This document shows positions 33,905-46,999 of a stretch of DNA of 64,000 nucleotides, piece after piece. Source of the stretch: Nageia nagi (Eukaryota > Pinophyta); assembly GCA_050084985.1 (NCBI GenBank), contig JBITNC010000001.1, positions 193,750,001-193,814,000 on the forward strand. The letters run 5' to 3'. The notes under the pieces were generated by a model. That model was given only the letters and a program-made list of their open reading frames with translations, was not told where the DNA came from and did no database searches. Within the stretch, counting starts at the first letter, position 1, and each line of letters opens with the position of its first letter. Position numbers and translations under genes: made by a program.

Positions 33905-36354
33905 TAAGTATACAAGCATGTTTTTACCAACATACCACTTTTTGAGTGATTTTTGATATGTGGAAAATTTATGGGTTGAATAATTATTTTTCTTCTTCAA
34001 GTCATTTACTAGATCATATGGTGTATTTAAAACATTTCATATCACATATCACTATCTATTTGCAAAAAAGTAATGATACAATCCAGCCAATGAAGGAACC
34101 CACAATATATTCCATTATTTTCATCTCATCAATTTATTTATACAACAAGGCATTCACTTGGGAACCATATATTTTTTCTATATTTTTCTAAGTATTACAA
34201 GCATGTTTTTGCCAACTTACCACTTTTAGATTGGTTTTTTATACTTAAAACTTTTTTGGGTTGAACAATTATTTTCCTTATCAAATCCAATTTTTGAATC
34301 ATATGGTATATTTAAATCATTTCATATCACGTGTCATAATTTATTTGTAAAAATGTTATGATACAAGGCATGCAATAAAGGTTCCCACAACATGTTCCAT
34401 TATTTTTATCTCATCATTTTATTTATACAATATGACATCCACTTGAGAACAACATTTTTTTATGTTTGGCTAAGTATTACAGGCATGTTTTTACATAAAC
34501 CTTATGAATCGTTCATTTATCACAATTGTGATTCTAGCTTATATGTTATTAAATAACAACATAAAAGCTAGAACCATATTCATGATAAAATTGGAATTAT
34601 TTGATAAGATTCTTGATCACTTTGATTTGATGAAGCACTTAGTAACCAAATGTAAAAAGATAATAATGCCCACAAAAATGGAACAAATAAAAAAATTATA
34701 ATGGATGTCAAAACTTGGAAGCCATAAATAAGGCAACAGTCACTTAGCATAAGATAAAATTTTAAAATAAATGGAAACATATGGTTGATAATTACAACAA
34801 TGTAATTGTACCATATGATATGAAATATACACCAACATATAATATGAAATAATTTCAATACACCATATGGTCTAAAATGATGCAACTATACCATATAATA
34901 CAAAATCCAAGTGTACGATATGATATGAAATTATCTAAGTATTTTAGACTGGATTTTTATACTTAAAAAATTATTGGGTTGAACAATTGCTTTCCTTAAT
35001 CAAGTTAGTTTTTAAATCATGTTACGTATTTAAATAATTTCATATCAAATATTATAATTTATTTATAAAAATGTTATGATACAAGCTATTAATGAAGGTT
35101 CCCACAACATATTCTATTATTTTCATCTTATCATTTTATTTATACAACATGACATCAACTTGAAAGCCACATATTTTTTTATGTTTAGCTATAAGTATTA
35201 CAAGCATGGTTTTACATAAACCTTATGAATTGTTCATTTATCATAACTATGATTCTAGTTTACATGTTGTTATTAAATAACAACATATAAGCTAGAACAA
35301 TATTCATGATAAAATGGGAATTATTTGACAAGATTTTTGATCACTTTGATTTGATGAAGCACTTAGGAACCAAACATAACAACATTATAATGCCCACAAC
35401 AATGGAACAAATAAAAAAGTTTTTAATATTTGTCAAAACTTGAAAGCCAAAAATAAGGAAATAGTCACTTAGCATAAGATCAAATTTCAAAATAAATAGA
35501 AATGTATGGTTGATAATTATCACAATGTAACTATACCATATGATATGAAATATACCAACATATGATATGAAATAATTTAAGTACAACATATGGTATAAAA
35601 TGATGCAACTGTACCATATAATACGAAATGATCCAAGTTCATGATATGATATAAAATTATCTAAGAATTTTGTATTGGATTTTTATACTTAGAAAATTAT
35701 TAGGTTGAATAATTGTATTCTTTATCCAAGCTAGTATTGAATCATATGGTGTATTTAAATCATTTCATATTACATGTCATTATTTATTTGTAAAAAAGTT
35801 ATGATATAGGCCATGCAATGAAGGTTCTCACAACATGTTCCATTATTTTCATATCATCATTTTATATATACAACATGACATCCACTTGGGAACCATATAT
35901 TTTTTTTATGTTTGGCTAAATATTACAAGCATGGTTTAACATAAACCTTATGAATTTCTCATTTATCACAACTATGAATCTACATAGGCATGTTGTTATT
36001 AAAAAAATAATACATAAGATAGAACCTTAGTCATAACAAAATGGAAATTGTTTGACAAGATGCTTGATCACTTTGATTTGATGAAGCACTTGGGAACCAA
36101 ACATAACAACATAATAATTCCCATAATAATGGAACAAATAAAAACATTTCTAATAGTTTTCAAAACTTTAAAGCCAAAAATAAGGCAATAGTCACTTAGC
36201 ATAAGATCAAATTTTAAAATAAATGGAAATATATGGTTAATAATTATCACAATGCACTTGTACCATATGATATGAAATATACACCAACAATGCAAATGTA
36301 CCATATAATACAAAATTATCCAAATGCATGATATCATATGAAATTATCTAAGTA
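33905..36354. repeat. tandem array of ~720-bp higher-order units
   Basis: A partial unit (33905-34223) is followed by three full ones starting at 34224, 34942 and 35668 (periods 718 and 726). Each begins 'ttttagattgg' or 'ttttgtattgg', contains 'gttcccacaacatgttcca', a PPR relic 'gatttgatgaagcacttrg' (FDLMKHLGT), and ends in a run of the ~28-bp minisatellite. Units differ by point changes and small indels. Confidence 0.85.
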
Positions 36355-37620
36355 CACCATATGGTCCAAAATAATGAAATTATACATATGATATGAAATG
36401 ATCTAATTGCACAATATGATATGAAATGATCTAAGTAGATCATATGACTTGAAACAATTCAATTGTACCATATGATATGAAATATAAAGCAACACATGAT
36501 ATGAAATGATATAATTAGCATGATAATAAAATATGATAATTGAATGATTAAAATATGCTTTATAATTCCATCTATTTTTCAAATGATTCATTTATGCTAT
36601 ACAGTACTACTACCACAACATTCGATTTACAAGCACCAAGTAGACATATCTAGAGGCCCAAGAAGAGCTTTTTCAAAAATTAAAATGGAACATAAAACCT
36701 AATATACATATATGCAAAATATGGAAGTTGCATGATGCAGACATAGTTTCAGTGACTACAATGTGGAAGATACATGATGCAAACATGGTTTCATGGGTAC
36801 AAAAAAGATGCCAACTTACCACTTTTAGACTAGTTTTTGATACAAAAAGTTTTGCATTGAATAGTTTCTTTCCTTCTCCAAGAAATTTTTTAGGTTTAAC
36901 AGTTACTTTCTTTATCTAAGTAAATTTCTAAGTTAAAAGTTTGGATCATATGATATATTTAAATAATTTATATCATACCATATGGTGTATTTAAATTATT
37001 TCATATCATATATCATAATCTATCTGTAAAAATATTTTATTATAGTACAAGAAATGAAGGACCCCATAACATGTTCTATTATTTTCATCTCATCATTTTG
37101 TAGATACAACATGATTTCCACATGGAAATGACATATATTTTATATGTTTGGTTAATTATTACAACTATATTTTTTCCAACTTACCACTTTTAAACTAGTT
37201 TTTTATACTTAGAAAATTTTTAGGTTGAATAGTTGCTTACCACTTTTGGACTAATTTTTTACACTTAAAAACTTTTTTGGATTGAGCAGTTGCTTACCAC
37301 TTTTGGGCTAGTTTTTTATAGTTAAAATTTGTTTGGTTTAATAGTTGCAACTATTCAACCCAAAACTTATCTAAGCATCAAAAACCAAGTAAGTTGGTAT
37401 CCTTGTTATATCCATAAAATTGTGTCTACATAATGCATCTTCCACCTTACATTTTCATATGGTGCATTTGGATTATTTATATGGTATAGTTGCATTGTTT
37501 CAAATAATATTGGTGTACTTATATCATTCATATAATATGATGCACTTGGATCATTTAATATCATATGATACATTTGCATCATTTCATGCCATATGGTTTA
37601 CTTAGATCAAAGGAGAATAA
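36355..37620. repeat. minisatellite runs and partial copies of the 720-bp unit
   Basis: Minisatellite in plus orientation to ~36520, PPR relics near 36728 and 36771 (MHDADIVS, IHDANMVSW), then several short repeats of 'cttaccacttttagactag' at ~36810, 37180, 37237 and 37290, and the minisatellite in inverted orientation at 37430-37610. Confidence 0.7.
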
Positions 37621-38580
37621 CTTGTCTAAAAGTGGTAAGTTGGCATCCTTTTTGTACACACATCCACACACCCTATTCAATATTTATGGGTATTTTGATA
37701 GCAAATTTTAAAGCTCCCTCAAGAAATCCAACACAACTAATAAGGTAAAAAAATCCATGTATAATTATTAATCCCATGATTGTAGGATAGGCATAAATTG
37801 AAAGGTTGTAGACACTTTTAAGCAAATGCAATTGAAAAGTATAAAATTAGCTTGAAAAGGGAAATTGCAAACTTCCTAAGTTCCTTGGAGGATATGAAAT
37901 TCATCAAAAAAGATTCCCTTAAAATATTTGATATGATGAATTATTATTATCATATTACATTCATAATAAAATTCACTATACTTTAATAAAATGTCAAAAA
38001 CCAATACAAAAGTGGTAAGTTAATAAATATATGCTTGTAATACTTGCAATTGTTCAACCCAAAAATGTAAATGCTATGTTGTCTTACCTCCATAAGCATA
38101 ATAAGATATAAAGGTTGTATGTATTTCCTCTAGGATAACCTATTTAAAAATCATGAATTAAATAAGTTAAGGCTAGCTACATTTACAAGCTCTCAATAGA
38201 AGCATTAAATAGGTTATCTGAAACCTCAAACAAATTCATACCTTCAAATAAAATATCTAAATAGAATATGTGATATGAAATTATCTAAAACACCATATGA
38301 TGTAATGTGAAATAATTTAAATATAGTACTATATAATCCAAAAATTGAATTGGAGAATGAAAGTAACTGTTCAAAATAGAAATTTATTAAGTGTCAAAAA
38401 TTGATCCGAAAGTGGTAAGTTGGTAAAACAATGCTTATAATACTTACACAAATATAGAAAAAGTATGTGGTTTCTAATTGGATTTCAAGTTTTATATACT
38501 TGGTTCTCTCTTTGTACTTTCATATTATAAAAAATGTTATAATACAATTATAAGCATCGACTTATCAAAAATCACTATGA
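37621..38580. other. mixed repeat fragments, no gene
   Basis: Contains inverted fragments of the 'aagtggtaagttgg' string, short minisatellite runs and a piece resembling the end of the 37-codon repeat. No continuous coding signal. Confidence 0.4.
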
Positions 38581-38589
38581 TAAATACTA

Positions 38590-39560
38590 TGATGGTGGTT
38601 TTTCACAAGATGATACTTATAGCCATGAATATAAAAGAGCATGATAGAGATGTGTGGATGTGTATACTTGGTGCTTTGTAAATCAAATGTTATGGCTTTG
38701 AATACCATGATAGACATGTATGCAAAATATGGAAGAATACAAAAGGCCCATTAACATGTATGCAAAATGTGTAAGAATAGACAAGGCCCATAGACATGTA
38801 TGCAAAATATGGAAGAATACATAAGGCTCAAGAATTAATTCACAAGATGCATGATGCAAACATAGTTACGCTATCTATAATGATTATAGGATATGTATAA
38901 AATAGGTTTTGATCTATAGCATGAGTGACTCTTAAAGAAGGTATGGACATCAATCAAAGATTACTTGAAAATAATTTTTCATCAAATTTTATGTTTTTTA
39001 TTACCCTGGTAGGCATGTTATATGTAAAATGTGGAAGAATACATAAAGCCCATGAATTGTTTAACAATATGTATGATGCAAATATAGTTTCATGGAATGA
39101 AATGATCATAGGTTATGCATAAAATGGATTTTTTTTCATATTATTTAGAGTATTTTAAGAATATGCAATTGCCATATGTCAAGATAAACTTTGTAAACTT
39201 TTTTAGCACTATTCTAGCTTGTGCCACCATAAGAGCTATAAAATAAGGTATGGACATCTTTTAAAGAGTAGTTGTAAATGGTTTTGCATCAAATATTATG
39301 GTTGTGACATCCTTGATAGATATGTATGCAAAATGAAAATACATATTTTATAAAATGTAATGATTAGAGGATACATGGATACAACAAGGATTCCCTTAAA
39401 CTCTTTGATTTGTTTAAGCACTTGGGAACCAACCCTAACATCATAACCTTTGTATGTATTCTACTTGCATGCAATTATGTACATCTAGATGATGAGGGTT
39501 ATAAATACTTTAATAATATAAGTGACTCTTATTGCATAATTCTTGGGATGAATCATGATA
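38590..39560 (+). pseudogene. decayed PPR gene, block 2
   Basis: The clearest PPR relic in the window: the open frame 38925-39122 codes KEGMDINQRLLENNFSSNFM, LVGMLYVKCGRIHKAHELF, then NNMYDANIVSWNEMIIGYA, two consecutive PLS-type motifs. Downstream at about 39384-39480 it reads KDSLKLFDLFKHLGTNPNII then TFVCILLACNYV. Upstream, 38640-38850 has a VWMCILGAL piece and two YAKC/RIDKAH relics. Many stops; not a functional gene. Confidence 0.85.
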
Positions 39561-39589
39561 CATGAATTGTTTACCTTCTTAGTTTTGAA

Positions 39590-39909
39590 GGCTATTTTGA
39601 GGGAGATTGAAATTTCACTTCCAAAACCCATAAACCCTTAATTGAGTGTGGGATGCATGTATTTGGTGCTTGTAAATTAAATTTTATAGTTTGTAAGGCT
39701 ATCTTGAGTGAGCTTCAAACTTCACTACAAAAATATCCATAAACCCTAAATAAAGTATGTGGATGCATGTAGTTGGTGCTTGTAAATCAAATTTTTTGGT
39801 TCATGAAAACTATCTTGAGGGAGCTTTGAACTTCACTACCACAAAACCCTTAAACTTTGAATTGGTTGGTGCTTGTAAATTGAATGTTGTGGTTTGTGAA
39901 GGTTATCTT
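39590..39909 (+). repeat. second array of the ~110-bp PPR-derived tandem repeat
   Basis: Three decayed units with 'cataaaccctaa'-like phase marks at about 39632, 39741 and 39851 (periods 109, 110), homologous to 31561-31960 and likewise directly downstream of the TFVCILLACN motif. Confidence 0.75.
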
Positions 39910-40370
39910 TGTTGAAATAAATAATGCACTATTGTGCAAATTATTTTTTAGAAGGTACATAAAGAATATTATCTCTTCTCTTTATGTAAATCTCTATTTA
40001 ATCCACTAGATACTTAAAAGTATTCCTAATACCTTTTAAGTATTTAGTGAATTAAATATTGAATCTTATCCTACACTTATCCCAATTAAGGTTATGTTTA
40101 TCCTTTGGTCTTTAGTGTTCCTTTTTTTGTAAAAAGGTGAGCTAAAGTGGATTTTTTTTATTATAAATTAAAGGCTCCCCTCAAGCATTCTTTACTATTG
40201 TAAAAAGCATTGTAATGCTCTTAGTGTGTAGAAAGATAAGAGGAGAGAGTGCTAGTGTTGCATTGTAAGAGTGTGCTCTTGAGAAGAAATAAGATTTAGA
40301 TTAGAGTGGAGTGCTATATATCTTATGTCACTCTTATTTATATGAGATTATTTTAATGAGATTATTCTTT
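39910..40370 (+). other. possible solo or broken LTR
   Basis: Starts TGTTGAAATAAATAAT directly after the PPR array and contains LTR-like features ('taaaaagcattgtaatgc', 'aagattaagaggagagag'-like purine runs). The 14-kb gypsy element is inserted at its right side (target AGTTG). No partner LTR was identified. Confidence 0.35.
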
Positions 40371-40375
40371 AGTTG
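40371..40375. repeat. target site duplication AGTTG (left) of 14-kb gypsy element
   Basis: AGTTG at 40371-40375 recurs at 54341-54345, exactly outside the LTRs. Confidence 0.85.
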
Positions 40376-42382
40376 TGTTGATAGGTATAGCATAACCTCA
40401 ACGGTTTGGTCTAGTCATGTTCTCCACTTCTTGCAATGGTAGGTTCCTTGAAAGAGAAAAAGGTAGTGGGGATGCACTCATGTTGGTTTTCTACTCAATA
40501 TCTAGTTTATAGATTGGTTCCTATCTATATTTAAGGTCAAAAGTAATAGGAAAGGAATAAAAAAATGGAGAGTTACAGGAAAGAGATAAGCAAATAAATA
40601 ACTAAAATAGCAAATTTATAACCTGGACATTGTAGCATAGGAAGCAATCCATAGCCAAGATTAAGAATAGCAAACTATCTTGCACTTGGGGTCTCACAAT
40701 CACAATACACAACCATAATTTGAAGAAAACATTCCACACATAACATTCATAAAAGCAATAACAACTACTTTATTGCAAGAGGTAAGGCATTATCTATTTA
40801 CATTATCATATGTGAATTCCTTTTATAGATTAGGCAAATTTGCTAAAATGTTCGACCTTCTTAATTTCTAAAAACTAGCTATTTATACAACTTCCCCCCT
40901 TGGGTGGTTGGGTTTCATTAATAAACATTACTACTAGCATTGAATGAAATAACTAAAATAGCACTATTTATATAAATGTTACAACTATGCTAGATTATAC
41001 AGTGGATGAGTACTAATCAACATAACTATATGAACTATCTATGAATTTGCAACTTCTAGTTAACTATGTCCATAGAGCTACAATCCTTCTAACATGTCAT
41101 TGACTACTCCTTCCTTAGCCCTATAGTTGATTGAATATAACATTATTGCTGATTGAAGGTAGCACTATAGCTGATTGAGCAATTAGTTGATTGGTATGGT
41201 TTGGTTCTATGCTTTATTAACCACTATCTGCTTCTCTATAATCTTTATGATCTCTACTATGGATGTCAAAAATTAGAGTAATTATAGTTGATAGATATCA
41301 TGTTCACTTGGATCAAGAAGAATTGCCATTTTTATGTGAAAATGAGTTGGTGTCAATACATTAACAAGGCCTTGGGGTTCAAACACTTAAGATGAAGTGG
41401 AACCAGGTGTTCTTTCTCATGCACTACTCTTTCACTTGCTTGGTGGGCTCTATGTTCTTCTTTTGGGCTCTATTGATGATCTAGTTCTTTTAAGACCCAC
41501 TTATTTTCATCAAAAACTATGATATCATCCTTCAAAATCCATGGGCTCTATTGATATTTTGATTCTATTGAGACCCATTTATTTTAGCTGAAAATCATGA
41601 TGTCATCTCTTAGGATCAACAAGCTCTATCAAAATTTTGATTTCTCTGGGACCTACTAATTTTCATAAAAAAAAATGTGACATCACCTTCTAAAATCATT
41701 AAGCTCTATTGATATTCTTCAAAACTTTTTAACTATAATTGCTTACTTTAGAACTCATTGATTTTGATCAAAAATTATAATGTCATCTCTCAAAAATATC
41801 AGGCTCTATTGATATTCTTCAAAAGTTTGCACTTGCCATTGCTTATTCTGAGACTCGCTATTTTTTACCAAAATTTATGATGTCATCCTTCAAAATCTTT
41901 GGGCACTATTGATATTCTTCAAAAGTGGAACTCTAAATGTATACAAGTTTTGGACATTTGTGCTAATAATTTCTAGAGACTCTAAGGTAATAAATATGAT
42001 TATAAGAACTTTTACAACATGAATTCTTAAGTATACTAGAGAAGATGACATGATTCCTAAGCACTCTCAACTCCCGATCACTAAAGAATAAAAGAATATA
42101 AAATTGACACAAGTCTTATTGATAGAACTCCTAGATAACTTTATTTACATAATCCTTGGATACTAAAAAAAATGACTCCCAACACCCTAAGGAAAAGAAA
42201 TGAGAAGCAGGGGGAATTTATAATGAAAGAATACAAAATTTTATAACTCATGAAGATTCTAAAAGAATAATGTCCCTCAGGTACTCTTATATACATAGCT
42301 CTTGGGTAGTAAAAAATGAAATAATGAAGAATGAAAAATAATGGAGTTACCCAAATTTTGAGTGTTATTTTGGAGGAATACA
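40376..42382 (-). repeat. 3' LTR of 14-kb gypsy element
   Basis: Plus-strand TGTTGATAGG...GGAATACA; homologous over its whole length to 52331-54340. Contains an internal array of ~78-101-bp subrepeats at 41465-41925. Confidence 0.92.
41465..41925. repeat. six LTR subrepeats, 78-101 bp, each with a TGATGTCA-like core
   Basis: Units start 'gggctctattgat' or similar at about 41465, 41543, 41619, 41699, 41799 and 41898. The first five carry a half-palindrome such as 'tgatatcat', 'tgatgtcat' or 'tgacatcac' near the 3' part. The same array is at ~53434-53890 in the other LTR. Confidence 0.8.
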
Positions 42383-42419
42383 ATATTCTGGAATCTCTTA
42401 GGGGTTTCCACCTATTAGA

Positions 42420-45400
42420 GAATAGAACCCTTCAACTATTGCTACTAGTGGCTTTCCTAGAAGTGGACTTGGTTATAGTCTCAATTGCTACCAACATGTC
42501 TGGTGGGAAAAATGCTTACATCCTTTTATTTAGATCACTAAGATATTTATAATCAACTTGTGATAGGATAGAAAATGCCTTAATCTTCTCTATGTTTACT
42601 TTGAACCCTTCTAGGACACTACTTAGTCTTCTAGCATGCAAAACTTTTGTAATGGCTTCTTGGGCCAACTCATTTATTTGTTGAAGATCTGAGATTTATT
42701 TCTCAGAGAAAGATTATTCCAAGAATTATATAGTATTGGATACCCAATTAGTAGCACTACCTTGTACATTTTGCTCCTCCCATAATTTGAGAGGCTTCAT
42801 GTCAATTAAAAAATTAAAGAATTTATTAATAAATCCTAGCTCTGTTATGAGCTAGTGTTTATTTATGTCCATATCAAATGCTAATCTTTGGAGTTCACAA
42901 ATTTGTTGGATCCTTTTCTAATATGACTACTTTGGTTTGGAAGAGATTGTTGCAAACTCCTTTTCAATCAAGATCTTCAATCAAACTTGTATTCTTTCCA
43001 AAACTACTTTAGGTATATCTAGAGCTAGCCTATTAAGAGCATTTTGAGCATGAAATTCTTTGATGGCCTATATATTTTCCTCCTTGAGTAGATGCAAGTG
43101 AGATAATGTTATCATTCTATCACTTACTTGCTCTACCAAGGATTTTTTAAAAATTTTCATTAGTAGTAATAGCTTTGCATTATCATCTGATAGAACTTTA
43201 TTTACTACATTGAGTATTTGCATCTCAACCTCAATCTATTTCATCTTTTGAGCATCCATAACTACAAATTGAGCTTTGAGTTCTTCTATCACTTGGTTTT
43301 TAGTATCTAACTCAGCTCTTGATGTTGCCATGCTCTTATCAAATTCTATTTTTTGCTTCTCAACCTTTAAAATTAATTCTTTATTCTTATTCTACAACTT
43401 GACCACTATTTTGTCCTTAAGGGAGCAATCTTTCTTATATTGATCAATCTTTTTATTCAATTTCTCTATTTTATCTCCATTGCCTAAAGACTTTTTCTAG
43501 CTACCCTTGAAGTATTTACCAAAAACTTGGACTAGTTAATAGTTAGTGCACTCTACATATTTACATCTATTACTATCATGGGAGTGAAATCTAGTTGCCC
43601 CTCTTTGAAAGGCATCTAAGCAATTTTCATGTCACCCATCTCTGTTAGTTTGCTCAAAATTCTTAATTGTTGCTTAGGAAGCACAAGATATTTATTTACA
43701 AAAGTTGCCCAATCAATTGGCTCTACAATTTGTGTAGAAAAAATAAAATTTATTTCCTCTTATGAGGTAATAGGAATAAAAGAATGAGTAGGAATAATTT
43801 CACCTATAATAGGTGTCTTGACTTGTTGGACTGGTTAGGATTGTTGGGGAGCAGTAAATTATTGGACCTCTAGTTCAAGCTTAGCTTCTTCCATGGCTTT
43901 AGCTTGTTCTTTAGGCCTATCCATTAGGCCAAAGTCCTTTTTTTCAAATTCATCATCATCATCACCATCTCCTAGTCCTCCTCCAGGTGCTACTACTACT
44001 ATTTTACTAGCCTTAGGTATACTTCCCCTGCTTTGTTGAATCTAGCTTTGTTCCTCTATTAGGGTTTCTTCTTATTGTTGTTCCTAAACTTGTTCAGTAG
44101 CACCAGCATTTGTATTCTATGGCTCTTTTATTTTCTCTATATCAAAAATTTCTATTTCTTTTGTCACCACCTTTAGGTCTTCTTCTATTACCTCTAAAGG
44201 TGAAGCTATAGTCATTTGTGATTGTGACCTTGCTATAGCTGATCGAGGCTTTTTAATAGGCTTTTGCTTCTTCTCTAATGTTTGCTCCCTTTGAAAAAGA
44301 GTTTAAAATTTTCTTTTCCTTTTGGGATAAGGTTCCTAGGAAGAAGTGGTGGTGTCCAAAGGGTTTTGTTCTCCCTTCTTTGATACTTGAACCATGCCAG
44401 ATGGTTGCTCTATTTGCACTATTCTCTCCTCTATAGTAGGTTTCCCATGAAAATGAGAGGGAAGAGGCTATCCCAACTCTAGCAAAGGATCTTTGGAATA
44501 CTCCACCTCCTAGTATTTATTGTATTTAAATTTTTCAAATAATTCACCTTCAATGTGATGAATTTTTATGGTGTACTCAAATTTGAATCTTGTAAAATAA
44601 TGAATTTTATTAGCACCCCACCCAAGATATGCTAATTGGGTGAGGATCTCTATGTTGAGGATAAAATCTTACCTCTTATTTTCTTAGTTCCTATATTTTC
44701 TTATTCCTTCCAAGTCCATCTAGGCTTTGTTTAGGGGTACAAATTCCTAATTTGGGTACATTTATGCTTCTTGCTCAAATTTATTTACAAAATATTCTAT
44801 ATGGGGCCTACTATCATGGATGAATGTTGGACATTTCTTGCTAGTCCTTATTATTTGAGTGATTTCTCCTAATGGGCCATACATCCATACAGTTCCAACC
44901 TTATCTAATTTGAAATTCTATACAATAAACTAGGTTATACTATGTACACATCCTATCTCTAATAGAGTAAAATTCTCAATAGAAGTTGGTATATTTACAA
45001 TAGACTTGAAATTACCCCCAAACCTATATTTACTCTCTATAGCACAAATCTGTCTACCCATCTCTATTAAATATAATTGGGGGTAACATATTTAGGAAAA
45101 AAGAAGGGTTTCTCAAAATACCCATACCTAATTATTACAGTGTAATTTTTCAAGAAATACCAATCATCGATTTTATTTTTGCCATGTAACTCCCTTATTG
45201 TGCTTAATATTAGCCTACTAGGGAGTTTTCCAATCAAAAATTTTACTACAATTGCATAGAAATTTTCCATGAACTCATAGTAGGATCCATGCAACTTGGT
45301 CAAAATTGGCATTATCAGGTCAATTGGCACTGATGTAGCATTGGAATTGGTTGTCTCAATTGGAATCTCTTCCTCTATAAGTTTGTCCAAATTTTGATGG

Positions 45401-46253
45401 AAAAAAAAGCCACCAAAGATAAGAAGAATGTCTAAAATCTAATTTTTTGATCTTGAACAAACATCTCTTAATTTGTTCAATTATGAAAGTTAGGAAATCA
45501 TAGTAGACATGGGCTTCTAAAATATTATAAGCCATGTGCACTAGGGTTTCATCTACTTCTATCTTGGTCTTCTTGCCTAGAATGATCATGAGTGCATGTA
45601 GCAATTCTCTCTCTTTCTTTCTTTAAAAAAGAGCTATTTGATAGCTTGGTAAGAGTTTTGCTTTTTTGCTATCTTGGTATATCCCATTGATCTATCTTAG
45701 CATTTTATTTTGATTAATATAAAAATCATGTTTCTCTTTTTTCAAATCAATTTGTTTTCACATGAAATGTTCAATCTACAAGAATAGCATTTGCTTGGAC
45801 AATGGAGTCAGAAGAGTAATCTAGCACCACTTCAAATACTAGCTCAAAAGCATCTCCCTCTTCAGTGCTCTTAAACACACCAATTTGGTGTCCCTTTTGA
45901 TGATGCTTATGTGTTAGAGAGTACAAGAGCTTGAGGTAGGTGAAGGACTCATAGGGCACAAAATATGCTAAGCCTTGATCAATCATAACATCCCTCCTTG
46001 AATGAGCAAGTGATTTTCCTTTTTCACTTACCTCAAGTGTCTTAAGCTTCAAAATAATATGGGTAGGGTTAGCTCTCCATGTATCTATATGAATGATTAT
46101 TCCCATCTTAGTCTAGTTCACTCCTGGTGCATTCTCAAGATATTCTTCTTGTAAAGAGAGTAGGTCAGTATCAAGTTGTTCTACTTTGACTGTAGAAGAT
46201 GATTGAGAAGTCACTATGGTATTAACACCTTTTCTTGAACCTTTGGTTCTCAT
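42420..46253 (-). pseudogene. extra coding region downstream of gypsy integrase, with coiled coil
   Basis: Up to ~1,270 codons readable with stops and shifts, starting at ATG 46253 (MRTKGSRKGVNTIVTSQ). Open pieces: 45771-46106, 45356-45604 and 45067-45390, the last containing NKIDDWYFLKNYTVIIRYGY then FEKPFFFPKYVTP. Around 43240-43400 it codes a clear heptad-rich rod (LKVEKQKIEFDKSMATSRAE, LDTKNQVIEELKAQF), and near 42560-42680 NELAQEAITKVLHARRLSSV. It is in the same strand as pol. It resembles neither a retroviral envelope with obvious membrane segments nor any enzyme I recognise. It might be an element-specific accessory protein. Confidence 0.6.
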
Positions 46254-46736
46254 TAAAATAGCATTCTAAGCAATGCGAGGTCCTACAACCTTTTCCTTTC
46301 TCAAGATAACTCAACTCTAAAAACTCTAAGCTCTACATGCTCTAAAACTTTGAGTGTTTAAAATTAGCTAAGTTTCAAACTAGAGTATGGGAGGAGTTTT
46401 ATTTATTCAAGGTTGGCAAAATTTCCATTAATGGTAATTACTTTTTAAGGATCTTGAAGCCTATGCATTGTACAAATTAAGCTAGCATGAGCTAGATTAG
46501 TAAATTCAAAGCACACCAGACTTAATTTGTTGTTATTGTATGATGGTTCATGAAATCTAAGAAAATATTTCTTTAAATGCTATTTAATTTAGTGATATCT
46601 AAGTAACATGCCAAAATTAACTCTTGACTAAGCTAAATTAAAGTTGATAGCTAAGTAGTATGCCAACATTAACTCCTAATAATACTAAATTAAATTTGAT
46701 CATTAATGACTATTTACTTTTTTAAAAACTATGCAA

Positions 46737-46845
<109 letters not shown>

Positions 46846-46999
46846 CACACAATATTTACACTATACAATGCCTTACGAGGAATACAAGCTTACCTTATCA
46901 CCTGGTAATATTTTAAATAAATCTCATTGATGGGAATAGGTAATTCCTAGGACCTGGTAACATCCTCTAACTTGAATGCATTATTTTTCATAGCCTAGG

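Noticed and set aside
34580-36337. Three related minus-strand frames of 82-101 codons that look like a conserved small gene family
   Set aside because: They are the same strand of the 720-bp tandem unit; their similarity comes from the repeat, and they are hydrophobic low-complexity translations.
39910-40370. Confident solo-LTR call
   Set aside because: Only the left TG-type end and general LTR look are visible; the right end could not be found across the gypsy insertion, so it was kept as a low-confidence note.
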